From Impatiens glandulifera (lineage: Eukaryota > Streptophyta > Magnoliopsida > Ericales > Balsaminaceae): 64,000 bases of DNA. The position numbers and the translations under genes were made by a program. Positions 48,201 to 60,639 of this stretch are shown piece after piece (position 1 is the first letter of the stretch; each line of letters opens with the position of its first letter). The stretch is from assembly GCF_907164915.1 (NCBI RefSeq), contig NC_061863.1, positions 4,394,340 to 4,458,339 on the forward strand, in the 5' to 3' direction. The notes below the pieces were generated by a model. It was given only the letters and a program-made list of their open reading frames with translations. It did not search any database and was not told where the DNA came from.

Positions 48201-50174
48201 ATTCTGATTTTCAGTACGAATACGAAACGTGAAAGCGTGGCCTAACGATCCTTTAAATCTTTCGAATTTGAAACAAAATGTGTTAAAAAAGTTACCACAT
48301 GGATAATTGTCTTGTGGCAGCCAAACATTCATAGAGACGTTGCTTTTTTATATTTGATGTCGGCTCTTCTTATCATTGTGAAGCAGAATTCACCAAGTGT
48401 TGGATTGTTCACCACCAATAGGGAACGTGAGTTGGGATTAGATCGTCGTGAGATATGTTTAGTTTTATCCTACTGATGATAATATCGCACTAGTAATTTA
48501 ACATAGTACGACTTATCACAATCTTCTTCTCTTTTTCTCTAGAAAAAGTTCTAGAGAAGTTGAAAAGACAATCTTTCTTGGTCCCTTTGATGATTTTTCC
48601 TGCATCGGAGGGTGTCCTGTTTTATTTTTCACCACTCAGATTTGAATTGATGTTGTATTTTGTTCGATGCGACATTTTATTTAGCCAGATCGAATTTTTT
48701 ATCCCGATTTTTTGTGATCCGGATAATTCTCTTAATCTTTGGTGAATCGTTTGTTCCTTATATCATCTGATTGTGTTGATGATACTTTCTCGAGTCTGTC
48801 CCCTTTTTAGCACCAAAGGAGATGAAGTTATTGGATCTTGAGTTTATTTTGATTTTTCCAATAAAGAGTCACTGAATAAGATCTTTCAGTCGGAGCCCTC
48901 TTATAGGTATCCTCCCATTATTTTTATGGGTTTCTCACTTTTATTGACCATATATGTATATGGTCAGTTATCCATTGGCATGACATTTTCCGGCATTGCT
49001 TATCAACCCTCGATCAAGGACAAAATTCAATGTCACTCGGAATATTTTGTAGAGATTCTCTGACATTGTTTAATTAGTTTATTCGGCTTGTTCTACTTCA
49101 TCACTCATCGTTACGGGTTTTTGGAGTCTCCCTCCAAAATTACAAGATTGTTCGATATCATCATTAGAATTTTAATTATTACAAATATATCCTACTATTT
49201 AATACATAATTTTGTATTACTTGTTTTGATTTTGCTAACATGATTCTGCAATTTATTTTTCAATATGATCTACTTGTTTGAATTAATAAAAATTTATTTA
49301 TTTTTTAAACTAAAAAAAAATTAATTTATTATTAAAAATAAAAAAATATTTAAATAATCAAATCAATTAGATGAAAATATTAAGGGACAAAATATATATA
49401 ATACATTAAATTTCCTAAGTCTTTGTAACTATTATTGACCTTCATCTAAAAAAAAATGTCCAGGGTCTCACTTTGACGCATAATCAATATAGGCAACACT
49501 AAATTAGAAATAATAAATAGGCAATTAAAAATCAAATAACTTGGGTAAATTGATTATAATTTTTATTTATTATTAAAAAACCATGTCTTAGAAGAATCAA
49601 AGTTTTGTTTGATTATTATTACTTATTTTTAAATGGTCTCAAAATGTAATTTTATTAATATTAATTTTTTTTTTCTAATAAATCAAATCTCTCTTCTATC
49701 AAATCAAAACAACAAACATATAAAAGAAATAGCAACAAACTTTAGCCTTTTACCTAGAAATTCATTTTTTAAAATGATTAGTATAAAATAATACATAAAT
49801 CTTGTTTTATGAACTGTATTTAACATCTTCATAGGGTGTAAAGATAAAATGGTAGTAATTTAACCAAATTAACCAGATTTTCTATAGAAAGCTGTTATTT
49901 TTTCAAATTAAATCATTCAAAAAAAACACAAGTAACAACAAACATAGAGATTCCAAGGAAAAGGGAAACAATTTCCTTCAATTACTGTAATTGAACATGT
50001 TATGCAAAATCATAATACCAGTCAGTCACAAATTCAACAAACAGAGTTGATTTTACTCGAAAAGTAATGCTCGAGCTAAGCAGAGTTAAAGAGATGATGA
50101 TGATGACGATTCGTCATCGAGTTTACAACGATCCTAATACAGACAGACACAGATAGATTCTTCAATCTTCATTT
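45201..50174. other. unassigned debris, probably old retroelements
   Basis: Composition is coding-like in parts (46390-47400, 47640-47830), with broken frames. A frame at 46399-46680 and another at 46946-47155 have normal amino-acid composition, but I recognise no domain. A short frame at about 47690-47820 (EVPTFEIVSTTEFREENAAL) has a coiled-coil feel like some gag proteins; this is a guess. 47930-47990 matches 35560-35620. 48535-48558 is a perfect 10-bp hairpin. 49180-50000 is AT-rich spacer next to CDKB2. The CDKB2 3' UTR lies at the right edge. Confidence 0.4.
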
Positions 50175-51924
50175 CTAAAGGAGATCCTTCTCCAAACCAT
50201 CAAAATAAGGATGTTCCATTGCTTTCTTAGCAGAGATCCTCTTTGCCGGTTCATAAGCCAACATTTTCTACACAAAATAATCAAATTCTCATTCATTCAT
50301 TCATTCATTCAATCAAAAGTTATATAAGATGAATGAATGATAATAATAATAATACTCACAGTGAGTAAGTCCAATCCATTCTCATCCAGATTAGGCACCA
50401 TAGAAGAAACCTTCTTCGGATTCCATTGAGGATATTCATGCCAATTTGGAAGTTTGCTCACTCCAGGCCACAGTTCTTCATTTGGAGTACCCAGAAGCCT
50501 GTTTTATTTATTTCACAATATTATATAAAACCCTAGAAATAGAGAATATGAAATAGGATTTGTTTATGTTTGTTTTTGCTTACCTGAAAATGTGCAGAAG
50601 TTGCTGCAACTCAGAATCTCCTGGAAAGAGTGCTTGCTTTGTCACAAGCTCAGCTACAAATCAAAAAGTTCAAAATTAATATTTTTCAATCTCAAAATAC
50701 CCTAAACCCTAAAATACAAATTACAACTTTGTTTGATGTAGGTCATTGGATTAAATCCAAATTGATCATCATCCCATCATTACTAATCACTTTTTCAGAG
50801 ATTATTTCAGACATTGATCTTAAATAATTCAGGTTTTCATAAACATAGGAAGGTCTTAGTGATCTGAGGAAGGATTGAAATGATGATTTACCAAATATAC
50901 AGGCAACAGACCACATGTCTACTCCAGTTGAGTAATGGGTAGCTCCCATAAGAACTTCAGGAGCTCTATACCACAGAGTCAATATCTGTAACAATGACAA
51001 ACAATTAGTACTAATTGTATAAATTTGATGAGGGTTTATCTGTTATAAACTAGTTTGAATGTACCTCATGAGTGTATTTCTTGATTGGAACTGTAAATGC
51101 ACGAGCTAGCCCAAGATCTGCTATCTTGAGCTGCAGAGTCTTAGGGTCCATCAGAAGATTATGAGGCTTGAGATCCCTGCAATTAGCTTTCAATTAGATT
51201 TCAATTCTTGTTTTAAATTAGAATGATAAAATTACTCATTATTACCTATGGAGTACTCCATGTCCATGACAAAATGCAACTCCTTTACAGAGTTGGAACA
51301 TCAAGCTCTGAAATATGAAAACAAAATGGTAAGATTAATTGATTGAGAAAAAGACTCGTAATGTAATGAATAATCAAATGATTGAATCCCACACCTTGAC
51401 AACTTGAGGGGGAAGAAATTCCCCTGTTTGACGAAAAGATCTAATGAACTTCTTCAGATCAGTGTCCATGTATTCAAAAACCAAGTAGAGAACCGTCTTT
51501 CCTTCCTTACTTAGTCCTTGTTTAACATCTATCAATCTGCTCAAATTCACAACTTATAGATCAAAAACCTAATATCGATCGGATCTGGACTCCACGAACA
51601 GGAAATCGCAGATCGAAGCATTCAATTGATGAGATCTAATCATACGAAGAGAATAAACTAAAAAAAAAAAGACAAAGAGGGATTTTCATTTCTAGGGTTT
51701 TACCGTACGACATGAGGATCTCTAGATAACATTCGAAGCAAGGAGACTTCACGAAGAGTAGTTGGAGGGACACCTTCATCGTCTTCATGTAACCTTGTCT
51801 TCTTCAACGCAACGATTTTTCCTGTCGCCTTATCTCTTGCTCTGTAAACTTTCCCGTACGTTCCTTCTCCAACTTTCTCTAGCTTCTCGAATGCGTCCAT
51901 CGCTGACTTCTGAACATTCTCCAT
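50175..51924 (-). CDS. CDKB2: B2-type cyclin-dependent kinase (CDKB2)
   Basis: Eight exons on the minus strand with GT-AG introns: 51924-51704, 51536-51395, 51307-51246, 51176-51065, 50985-50892, 50653-50584, 50498-50360 and 50267-50175. They sum to 933 bases, 310 residues, matching plant CDKB2. All kinase motifs are intact: glycine loop GEGTYGKV (19-26), catalytic K41, cyclin-binding helix PPTTLRE (53-59, diagnostic for CDKB2), HRDLKPHN (141-148), DLG (162-164), T-loop YTHE with Thr177, and [10 protein letters not shown]. The end [14 protein letters not shown]...LEKDLL is typical. Plant-specific CDKB kinases partner A/B-type cyclins, peak from G2 to M, and drive mitotic entry and spindle organisation. 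An MSA-like element and TATA box lie just upstream. The start is the first ATG, in the family's usual place (MENV/MDKxx..[13 protein letters not shown]). Confidence 0.95.
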
Positions 51925-51926
51925 AT

Positions 51927-51962
51927 CTCTCTCTCTCTCTCTTCTTCTTCTCTTTCTCTCTC
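51927..51962 (-). repeat. GA microsatellite in the CDKB2 leader
   Basis: A run of (GA) with AAG interruptions on the minus strand directly before the start codon; common in plant 5' UTRs. Confidence 0.8.
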
Positions 51963-52034
51963 AAGATTAACGGGGAAGATGAAATGAAGTCCGGCGCAAC
52001 AACTGATGGGGGATGGAGCGTCTGAACCCTTTCA

Positions 52035-52084
52035 GTTTATATAGGCTTTTTCGGAACCTTTTTGGTGACCAGCGGCAACGGCTA
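52035..52084 (-). promoter_or_regulatory. CDKB2 core promoter: TATA box and MSA-like G2/M element
   Basis: On the minus strand TATATAAAC (52043-52035) is a good TATA box, placing transcription start near 52005-52015. About 35 bases further upstream the plus strand reads GGCAACGGCTA (52074-52084), with the AACGG core plus CTA of the mitosis-specific activator (MSA) element bound by three-repeat MYB factors. G2/M genes such as CDKB2 commonly carry such elements in either orientation. Match by eye 9 of 11 to the consensus YCYAACGGYYA. Confidence 0.6.
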
Positions 52085-52089
52085 CGTTT

Positions 52090-53345
52090 TCGAAATTCAA
52101 ATTAGATGATTCTGATATATTACCGTAAATGTCCCTTGTTTTTTTAAAATATTACAAATGAGATTTGTTAACCCTAGCTATATGTGCCGTATAAAGTCTC
52201 AAATAAGACAGTGAATTTATTGTCAATGTTCAAATCACTCCTCAATCATTTTCATTAGATAGATTAATGTTAACCCCACTCAATAACATTAACTAATTAT
52301 AAGTCTATATTTAAAGAGAGTTTTAGACGTATATTTTTAATTTATAAATATTTTGAAAATTTATGCTTTACCCTAGGATAATTTTGATATTGTTAACGTA
52401 TCTTACTATTGTATTCGATATAAATATATTAAAAATATCGATAATTGTACATCGTAACTAATCGGTTGTCTCATTCACCTCAGCCCAACCTTTGTTCGAG
52501 TGGTGTAAGGAGCATTTGAATATCGATTTCAATGCTGGAACAAAATTATAAAGTTTTTTAAAACAAATCTGGACATATTCACCTTATTAAGTTCATAAAT
52601 TACTTATATACATTTTTTTTAATATTCTTACAAATCTTAATCAAGAGGGTATGCCCTTACATGAAAACATGTTAATTTTTTTAAAAATATCTTAAAATAA
52701 ATATATTTGTGTAAATCTTAGTTATGAATTGATTTTTTTTTATTTGAACAATAAAACTAATAAATAAAAATAAGTATCCAAAATGTAACCAAAGAGATAA
52801 ACAACAAGATTAATTATTTCATAACCAACAATTAAAAATTAAAAAAAAATATATAAATATTTCTTCTTTTATCTAAAATGAACCACCCCTTCACACTTCC
52901 AAAATAAAAACTATTTATTTACTCTTTAAGTAACAAAATAAAAATAAAAACATTTCTCTTTATCTAACCAACATAATTTCAAAAGTGGGAACATTTGTTA
53001 TATGATCCTCAACATTCCATGCCACAATATTAACTAAATCAACCTCAAACTTACCATTTACAACAGCTTAATAAAGAGACACAAGCTATATCTAGAAAAT
53101 AGAGTAACAACTACTAAGACTCGAGTCGCAACTTTCAAACAAGACTCGAGTCACACATAATGTAGATACATATAGATCTTCGTTTGTTGAACACCTCAAC
53201 CAATTCGACTACTTCGATTATGCATACATATAAAAAGTTTGGAAACGAAATTTAATTAGATACATAAACAAACAGTATCATGAACATAAAAACAGACTTA
53301 CATCGATCCTCAATTGCTCGCGCTTCCTTAACATCAACCGCAAAG
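52090..53345. other. intergenic DNA between CDKB2 and the BRR2 pseudogene
   Basis: AT-rich, no gene. Two copies of the perfect palindrome GACTCGAGTC occur at 53118-53127 and 53143-53152. 53280-53345 may be worn 3' flank of the helicase pseudogene. Confidence 0.55.
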
Positions 53346-56300
53346 TTATACTCCTGATCGCAACATATAATTCTTCATCTCCGGTTCATCAGGAGCAGTA
53401 AAATCAACCTTTAACTCCAACTCCAACTCCAACTCCAACTCCAACTCCAACTCCAACTCCAACTCCAACTCCAACTCCAACTCCAACTCCAACTCCAACT
53501 CCAACTCGTTTAATAGCCAACAACTGGTTAGTCTTAGTATCCCCAACAACCAACCACCACCCTTCCTCCTTAGTTTTCGGATACATAGGAGCATGAACTG
53601 TCCAACCTCAGTCAGACCCTCCAAATCCTTCTCGAGAATCACCTGCAAACAGACAACATCCCCAGGACCAACATTCTCCCCATCCAAAACCTCATAATTC
53701 AAGTCGATGTTCTGGAATTGGTTACAGAATCTCGCTATATCCATCAACTTCCAATCCGACATTTGAAGCAGAGCGCCGGCGTTCATAATTCTCCATCTCT
53801 ATTATATCAAAAACCGTCTCGATGATCTTCCCTAGATTCTCCTTACATATCTTGACCATATTTTTATTGAAATGTGGGAGTTGCATGAGCATGAAGTCAC
53901 GCTCCCACATGGCTTGTGTAACCATTTGGCTAACCTCCATAGCCAGACTAAGTCATCCTTTACTCGAAATAACATCAACCATAGCCTGAAGTAGTCTATT
54001 AGCAGATAATAAAACCTCACATTGATTCAAAACCAGATTCCCTACAACCGTCTGTCGCGAGAAATGAGCTTGGAGTAATGCATTTGATTTAACACGAGGA
54101 TAGGTGAGCCTTGGATTCTCTAACGAGAATCTCTGATGGTTAACTAGTTTCCTTAACCATTCATCTTCTCCCAATCGAATTGGAATTTGACTGTATTCGG
54201 ACGTGGAAGATAAAATCTCCAAAAGACCTTTCAGCTTGGTCTTGGCAGTTAGAGAAGAACCAAACCGTTTGATCGTCATGTAACTAATGTAATAATAGGA
54301 CGCGATCATGCCTAAATTGAGAGGAGATAGATCGATATCTTCTTCAATCGAAACACATTTGCTCAATTCGAGCTCGGTTAGAGTCGTTTCCATGAGCTCT
54401 GAGAGATGATCAGACATATGCCGGTGACTCATTCCCTGAAGATTGTTTATTCTCGATTACTCCATCTACGATTTCTGCGTTTAGATTATCGTGGAGAAAA
54501 TGCTGTAAATGGCTTTCGACAGGAAACGATTCATACAAGAATTTCTTGTAATAATCTTTCTTAGGAGCATGACAAAGAATTATGCATTTTCCAGAGTTAT
54601 CGATAAGAGGTCTGCTAGCATGACCCATCATCTGTAACAAATCCTCAATTGGATAATCACTGTCAGCGTTTCCGTGACTGTCCTAATACTGCGTTCCCAT
54701 TACGACAACAAGATGGGCAGTTAACGACACTCCCCAACACATGGAACAACTCATAACGCAGGCCTGAATCTTACCTGTTTCGAAAAGAGTTCTAACGATG
54801 TCTTGATCGGTATCTGTCAAACCGTCGTGTAAATATCCAACCCCATACTTTAATGTCTCCTTCAACATTGACTCCTTATATTTACTTCCTTATCTAAAGT
54901 CTGCAGCAAGAACATCGGATATCCTGCATTATCCATGCAGGAGTATGTCATTAGATCAACCGGGGTTAATTGAACATGTTTCCTAGTTGGAACAAAAACA
55001 ACAGCTGGTTTCCCATTCTTGGAATGCTGGATGATAGAAGTATAAGTCAGTTTCGACATGGCCTGCATTCTCGCATCAAAATTCGAGATGTCAACCCCAT
55101 ATATATGTATTTCAAGAGGAATTGGTCTAACACCAGGAGAAAAATTGAACAGGCCATGACTGGTTGCTCCAATCCATTGGCCAAGATCATTAGCATTCGT
55201 GACTGATGTCGATAAAGCCACTATTCGAATCTTGCTATCCATCTGACTCGAAATATACCTCATTCTCGATACGATAACCTCCAAGATTGAACCATCCTGA
55301 CCACCGATCAAATACAGTTCGTCTACGATGAAAAGACTAACAAGTTGTATATCCTTGCGTTGTTTCCAACGTCGAGATAAAGCATCCCATTTTGCGGGTG
55401 TGCTTATTATGATCTGACCTTTCTCAAGGAGTTTCATGTCAATAGATGTTTCACCTGTTAACTCGAACACCCTTAATCCAAGACCATCTCCGAATTTATT
55501 CTTCCAATTGATGAATCTCTCCTTAGCCAGAGCTTCCATTGGTGCTATATAGACAATTCGCATGTTATTGTTAGCTTTTTGATGATTTCTTAATATAGCC
55601 AACTCTGCACAAATCGTTTTCCCACTTCCAGTAGGTGCTGCAACTAGTATATTGTCGTCTGTATTATAGAGGACGGTGAAAACTTGAGTCTGGACAGGAT
55701 TGAAATGATTGAATTCATGATAAAGCCTTTCGTAAGATGGATTCCTTAATGCAGTCACAGGCAATGGTTGGAGATCGAGTAATTCGGTTGGAGGAGGATA
55801 CTTTTCGGGTAGAATAAGGTTTCGGAAAGAAACAGGCAGCACAGATTGCGATTCAAGCCATCTATCTAAAACAATCTTAATGAAGTACTGACGTGGGATT
55901 GGTTCATAGATTGGTACTGTGAAGTTCAGAGTGTGGTCTTCATCAATGTACTTTTTCTTCAAGTAGAAATACTCATGGTGAAGTATACATTCACCGTCGT
56001 TATCCTCCACAATTACCCAGAACGGTTCGACATACCCATGAACTTTGTCATCCCATTGAAAGTCAGGGGTGATTGTGAGCTCGACTCTCAGGATGGTTCG
56101 AGTGATCGGTTGGACATGTGCAGACATGTTTAACTTTGGAAACTGATGAATGAATTTGTGAAGTGTCCTACCCATTTTAGGAAACCTGATCAGATCTCCT
56201 AACTCTTGGGAGGAAAAATCATAATATCTTTCCCAACTCCCAAGCAATATCTTTCTTCTCGAATTTCATTAAGATTCCATTGGGAATTCCATGGAATTGA

Positions 56301-58034
56301 CGAAGTGTGTTTGTACACTCCACATCCTCTTGCCAACCATCTTACACAAGTTCAACGCCTTCTCAGCCAATTGCGCCCATCCTCTTTTCAAGACAATCTC
56401 GAAAAGTGCTCTCACGAGAAAATATAACATATGAGATGCATAAACTTAAGGGTGCGTTTTATAAAACTAAAAGGAATACTACATACCTGTGTTATGTACA
56501 CCATGTCAGATGTCAATGACAATCCTTCAAGCTTTAACTGAGAAATGTAAGCTTGAAGAAGGACATTGATTTTGGCACTGGGCTCTTCTAGACTTTCCTT
56601 TATGGGAATTGGAGTGCGGTCTAAAAGCTTTGCATGTTCCATCTTCTCATCTTGTCTCACTGTTACATATTTGAACTCGTCACTAAGAGAAAACAGTCGA
56701 CATAACTCAATATCACCCATTGTTGGCTTCAAATGCTCATTGTACGCGGAGATTGTTCCGTGTGTTATGTAATAGTAACTGGCAATGCGACCCAAATCTG
56801 TAACTTGAAAATATCCGCTCTTCCGGTCATACTTAATGAGGTTGTTCTTGTCCAGAATTGTGGCAGCAGAATGAATCTGCAAAATAAAGCAATGAGACAA
56901 AAATTTAAGAATATAGGAAATAAACACACCTGTTATGATCCAACATGAAAAAGAGGTGGAAACATTCATTGAAGGATTATCATTCATCAATGCTAGAGAT
57001 TTCGTCATTATGTTACGCTGGAAAAATGCTAAATCGTTCATCTATTGAGGAGAGGATGTAGTAGAATTACACAAATCAGCATCACAAAAACCTGGATCTA
57101 AAGATGACAATTTCCAAGGAAATCATTTTAATTTACAAATTGGAGATCAAAACCAGGATTTTCATCTTCAAATTCGGTGAATGTTAGATTACTACTTAAA
57201 CTTCCACAAAAATCACTCCAAGATTCTCAAGAAGTGGTTTCTTCTCAGCACAACCAGTCCTATTGAAAGCACTACTTATTCTCAGCAGATATTTTATAAG
57301 GCTAAACTTATCAAAATCTAGGTGCACTAACAACTTATTCTCAACTTCCCTATCATCACCTTCAGCGAGAATCTTTAGTATCACTTCAGCTTGCTTCTGA
57401 CTCTGTTGTGGATCAATCTGCTGCCCATAGGCCAGAGAAATCTTCCGTTGCAACCAATAGGCATCAATATCTTCCACATTGAGGGTCATCCCTTCATTAC
57501 CTTCTAGGGCATCATCTTCACCAATTCCTCCACCCATCTGCATAGCACCTGACCTGAGCCATACCCATCTAACATATCGTCCTCTTCATCTTCATCCTCT
57601 TGAACCATATCAAGGTCACTTTCTTCGTCGATTCTTAAACGTGTGATTCTTAAAAACAGATAAAATCTCATTAGCAGCTCCACTTACAATATTCAATGGC
57701 TACCCACATAATTGTTGTTGGATAACACTAAGCATAGCCCCGTACGCCGCTCTTGTTTCCTTCGTCGTTTCCTTCTTCCTAGGCTGGTAAACAGCTTCAT
57801 CAGTAAACGACAGGATACTCTCCTCTAAACACCTCTTTTTGGTCTTCTGGACTTGGTGAGTTCCTCATCAAGCTCATGCGGCCTTCCTCTTGTAAGCACG
57901 ATCGCCGAAGTTCTTCGAATCAATCTTCCCGTAGAGAAACTCTGGTTCAGCCGTGGGATCATGAGTTTCCATTGAGAATCTGTAGTGACAACAAAACTTG
58001 AATTGTCTCTGTATTCTTCAACTATATTGGCCAT
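53346..58034 (-). pseudogene. BRR2-type (Ski2-like) spliceosomal RNA helicase pseudogene, first helicase cassette missing
   Basis: BRR2 is the ~2,170-residue U5 snRNP helicase that unwinds U4/U6; it has two helicase-Sec63 cassettes. Read on the minus strand: an N-terminal piece (58034-57825, MANIVEEYRDNSSF...), MQMGGG...NVEDIDAYWLQRKIS (57543-57290), then a jump of several hundred residues to the first Sec63 domain ([20 protein letters not shown], from 56877). Cassette 2 follows from 56247, with Walker A APTGSGKT (55640-55617) and motif II reading DELY, where the family has DExH. The second Sec63 part runs to 53346. Frames break at least near 57900, 57600, 56340, 54870, 54690, 54420, 53950 and 53720, with stops and a ~25-residue deletion near 54420. 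An intron-like stretch with donor CAG/GTATGT at ~56487 and an acceptor at ~56880 argues for a decayed gene copy, not a retroposed cDNA. Confidence 0.88.
53413..53507. repeat. (CTCCAA)n hexanucleotide repeat, ~16 units
   Basis: Perfect tandem hexamers within the 3' coding part of the BRR2 pseudogene. On the coding strand (GTTGGA)n would read Val-Gly or Leu-Glu repeats. It follows KRV, where the intact family continues with a unique Sec63 sequence. Confidence 0.95.
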
Positions 58035-58079
58035 CTCAAACTCAAATTGAAGAAATTAACTGTCAATTTTTCTTTAGCA

Positions 58080-60600
58080 ATCTCAAATTTTGATTTATGT
58101 ACAAATTATTATTTTATTTTTTTTTCACTTTTTCCTTATATTAACTCCTCAATCATTTTTTAATAAATAAAATAAAATTTAAAACATAAAATATAATCAT
58201 ATATTTATAAATTTAATAATTTTTTTAATAATATTAAAATTTAATAATTTAAATAGTTATAATTAATACTTAAAAATATTATTTAATTAAATAAAAACAT
58301 AATTAAAACTGAATTAATTAAAATAATAAAAATTGAAATATAAATATAATTGTATTATAATTAAAAAATATTATATAAAAATTTAGTTTATAAAATAATT
58401 TAAATATTATTAATTATAATTAATTAAAAATTATAATAAAAATTAATTTATAATTTTAAGTTTAAATCTAAATTTCTAAATAATTAACTAATATATTTTT
58501 TATTTTAATTAAAATTTAAATATATTACTAAATTATTTATATAATTTAATACAATTCTTTAAATAATTAATAAAATTCTTTAAATAATATATTTCATATA
58601 TATATATATTGTTTAAATTCTCAAATATATAAATTAAGTATTTATAAAAAAATATTTTTAATTACACTGAAAAAAAAAATACTTTTTAATAAAGTAATAA
58701 AATCAATTTTTTATTATATAATACAAAATCAATTATAATATATTATTAACTTATTTATTTTAATTAAAAACTTAAATTTATTTTAAATTATTTATATTAT
58801 TATATAAACAATTTAAATAATTAATGAAATTATTTAAATAATATATTTAATATATATTTGAAATAAATTAGTTATTATAATAATTAATATAAATAAATAA
58901 AATGTTAAACATATTTTTAAAATTATTTTAATATTTATAATTTTATTTTAGTTATATAAATTTTGAATTATTTTATTTTTAATTTATAAAAAATATTTAA
59001 ATTATAATTAATATATATATATATTAAAAAAATATATTTATATAATTAATAAAAAAAATTATTTTTTTAAATTATTTTTAAAATTATAATTTATATTTTA
59101 TATAAAATTATAATTTTTGTTTAGTAATATGAAATTTTTAATTATATTATTTTTAATTTATAAAAAAATTATTTAAATTATCATAAAAATATATATTTAA
59201 TTTTTTATATTAAATATATATATAATCAAAATGCATAACATAAAAAATTGTTTTTCAATAAAATAAAAATATTATTTTTTATAAAAAAAACATTTAATTA
59301 ATTAAAATTTATATGATTTATATTAAATGTTTATAATTTTAAATTATTATTCTTATAAATTTAATTATTTATATTTTAATTTATATTTAAATATTTACTT
59401 AATTAATTTAATAAAAATATATAAAATAAAATAATAAAAAAATATATTAGTTTTTAAATTAATTAAAATTTAAGTTAGTAGATATTTGTAATCGTTTGGA
59501 TTTGGTGCATAACATAAAAAATTGTTTTTCAATAAAATAAAAATATTATTTTTTATAAAAAAACATTTAATTAATTAAAATTTATATGATTTATATTAAA
59601 TATTTATAATTTTAAATTATTATTCTTATAAATTTAATTATTTATATTTTAATTTATATTTAAATATTTACTTAATTAATTTAATAAAAATATATAAAAT
59701 AAAATAATAAAAAAATATATTAGTTTTTAAATTAATTAAAATTTAAGTTAGTAGATATTTGTAATCGTTTGGATTTGGTTTTGATTTGGAAGATTTTTCT
59801 TTTTTATTCTTTTTTTTCTGATATATAAGTGAACTAAAACAAGAAATATGTAATAAAGAATAAATTATTATTAAATATATTCAAAATTTAATTATATATT
59901 TTATATTTTAATTATTATTTTTTATGAATTTAATTATTTATATTTTAATATATATTTAAGTATTAACTTAATTATTTTTATAAAAATATAAACTAATTAT
60001 TTTTAATAAAATTAAATTAAAAAAACTAAATATTATTTTTTCAAAAAAAAATTTATAATATTATTTTAAAAAAAAAATATATATATATATATATATAAAT
60101 AAATAATATTATTGTTTTAAATTAATTCAAATATATATATGAATATTTATTATTTCATAATTATTTAATAACTGTAAATCATTACTCAATTTAAATGTTT
60201 TTTATTTATTATTTTACATTTTACAATATAACTTCGTAAATATAATTATTTATATTATATATATATTTCAATTATTATTTTTATAATTTAACTATTTTTA
60301 TTTTTATTTTTATTTCATTATTCTTATAAAATATATATTTTTAATAAAATAAAATTAATAATAAATTATTTATAATAAAATTTAAAATTAATTCAAATTT
60401 ATATAATACTCCATTTTACATCAATTACGTTAAATTTTAAATTAATGCAATTTATAATTAATAGTGAGTGGTTATTTTGATTTTACAAATAAAAGGGAGT
60501 TAATGATCTTTATTTTTTTTCTTATATTTTGTTTATACTATTTATAAAAAATACTTTGTTAATAATAATAAAAAAATTCATTTTACATTTCTCTTCGAGT
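58080..60600. repeat. extremely AT-rich repeated DNA, block 1
   Basis: Nearly pure A/T. 58440-58760 is repeated with ~10 percent differences at 61815-62110 ('aattttaagtttaaat', 'ctcaaatatataaattaagt', 'ttacactgaaaa' landmarks). Open frames here are low complexity. Confidence 0.7.
59233..59779. repeat. near-perfect tandem duplication, unit 273-274 bp
   Basis: Copy 1 is 59233-59506 and copy 2 is 59507-59779, both starting 'gcataacataaaaaattg' and ending 'atcgtttggatttggt'. By eye they differ by one base in an A run and one substitution (aaatgttta / aaatattta), so the duplication is recent. The last ~20 bases are the only GC-containing part. Confidence 0.92.
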
Positions 60601-60639
60601 GAATCAAATTGTGAGCTTAAATTAAAGTAAGGAGTGGAG

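Noticed and set aside
52480..52560. SINE-like head near 'gttcgagtggtgtaagg'
   Set aside because: Box order and spacing do not fit a tRNA-derived promoter.
53404..53586. Val-Gly and Leu-Glu repeat proteins
   Set aside because: Artefacts of the hexanucleotide array read in two frames inside the helicase pseudogene.
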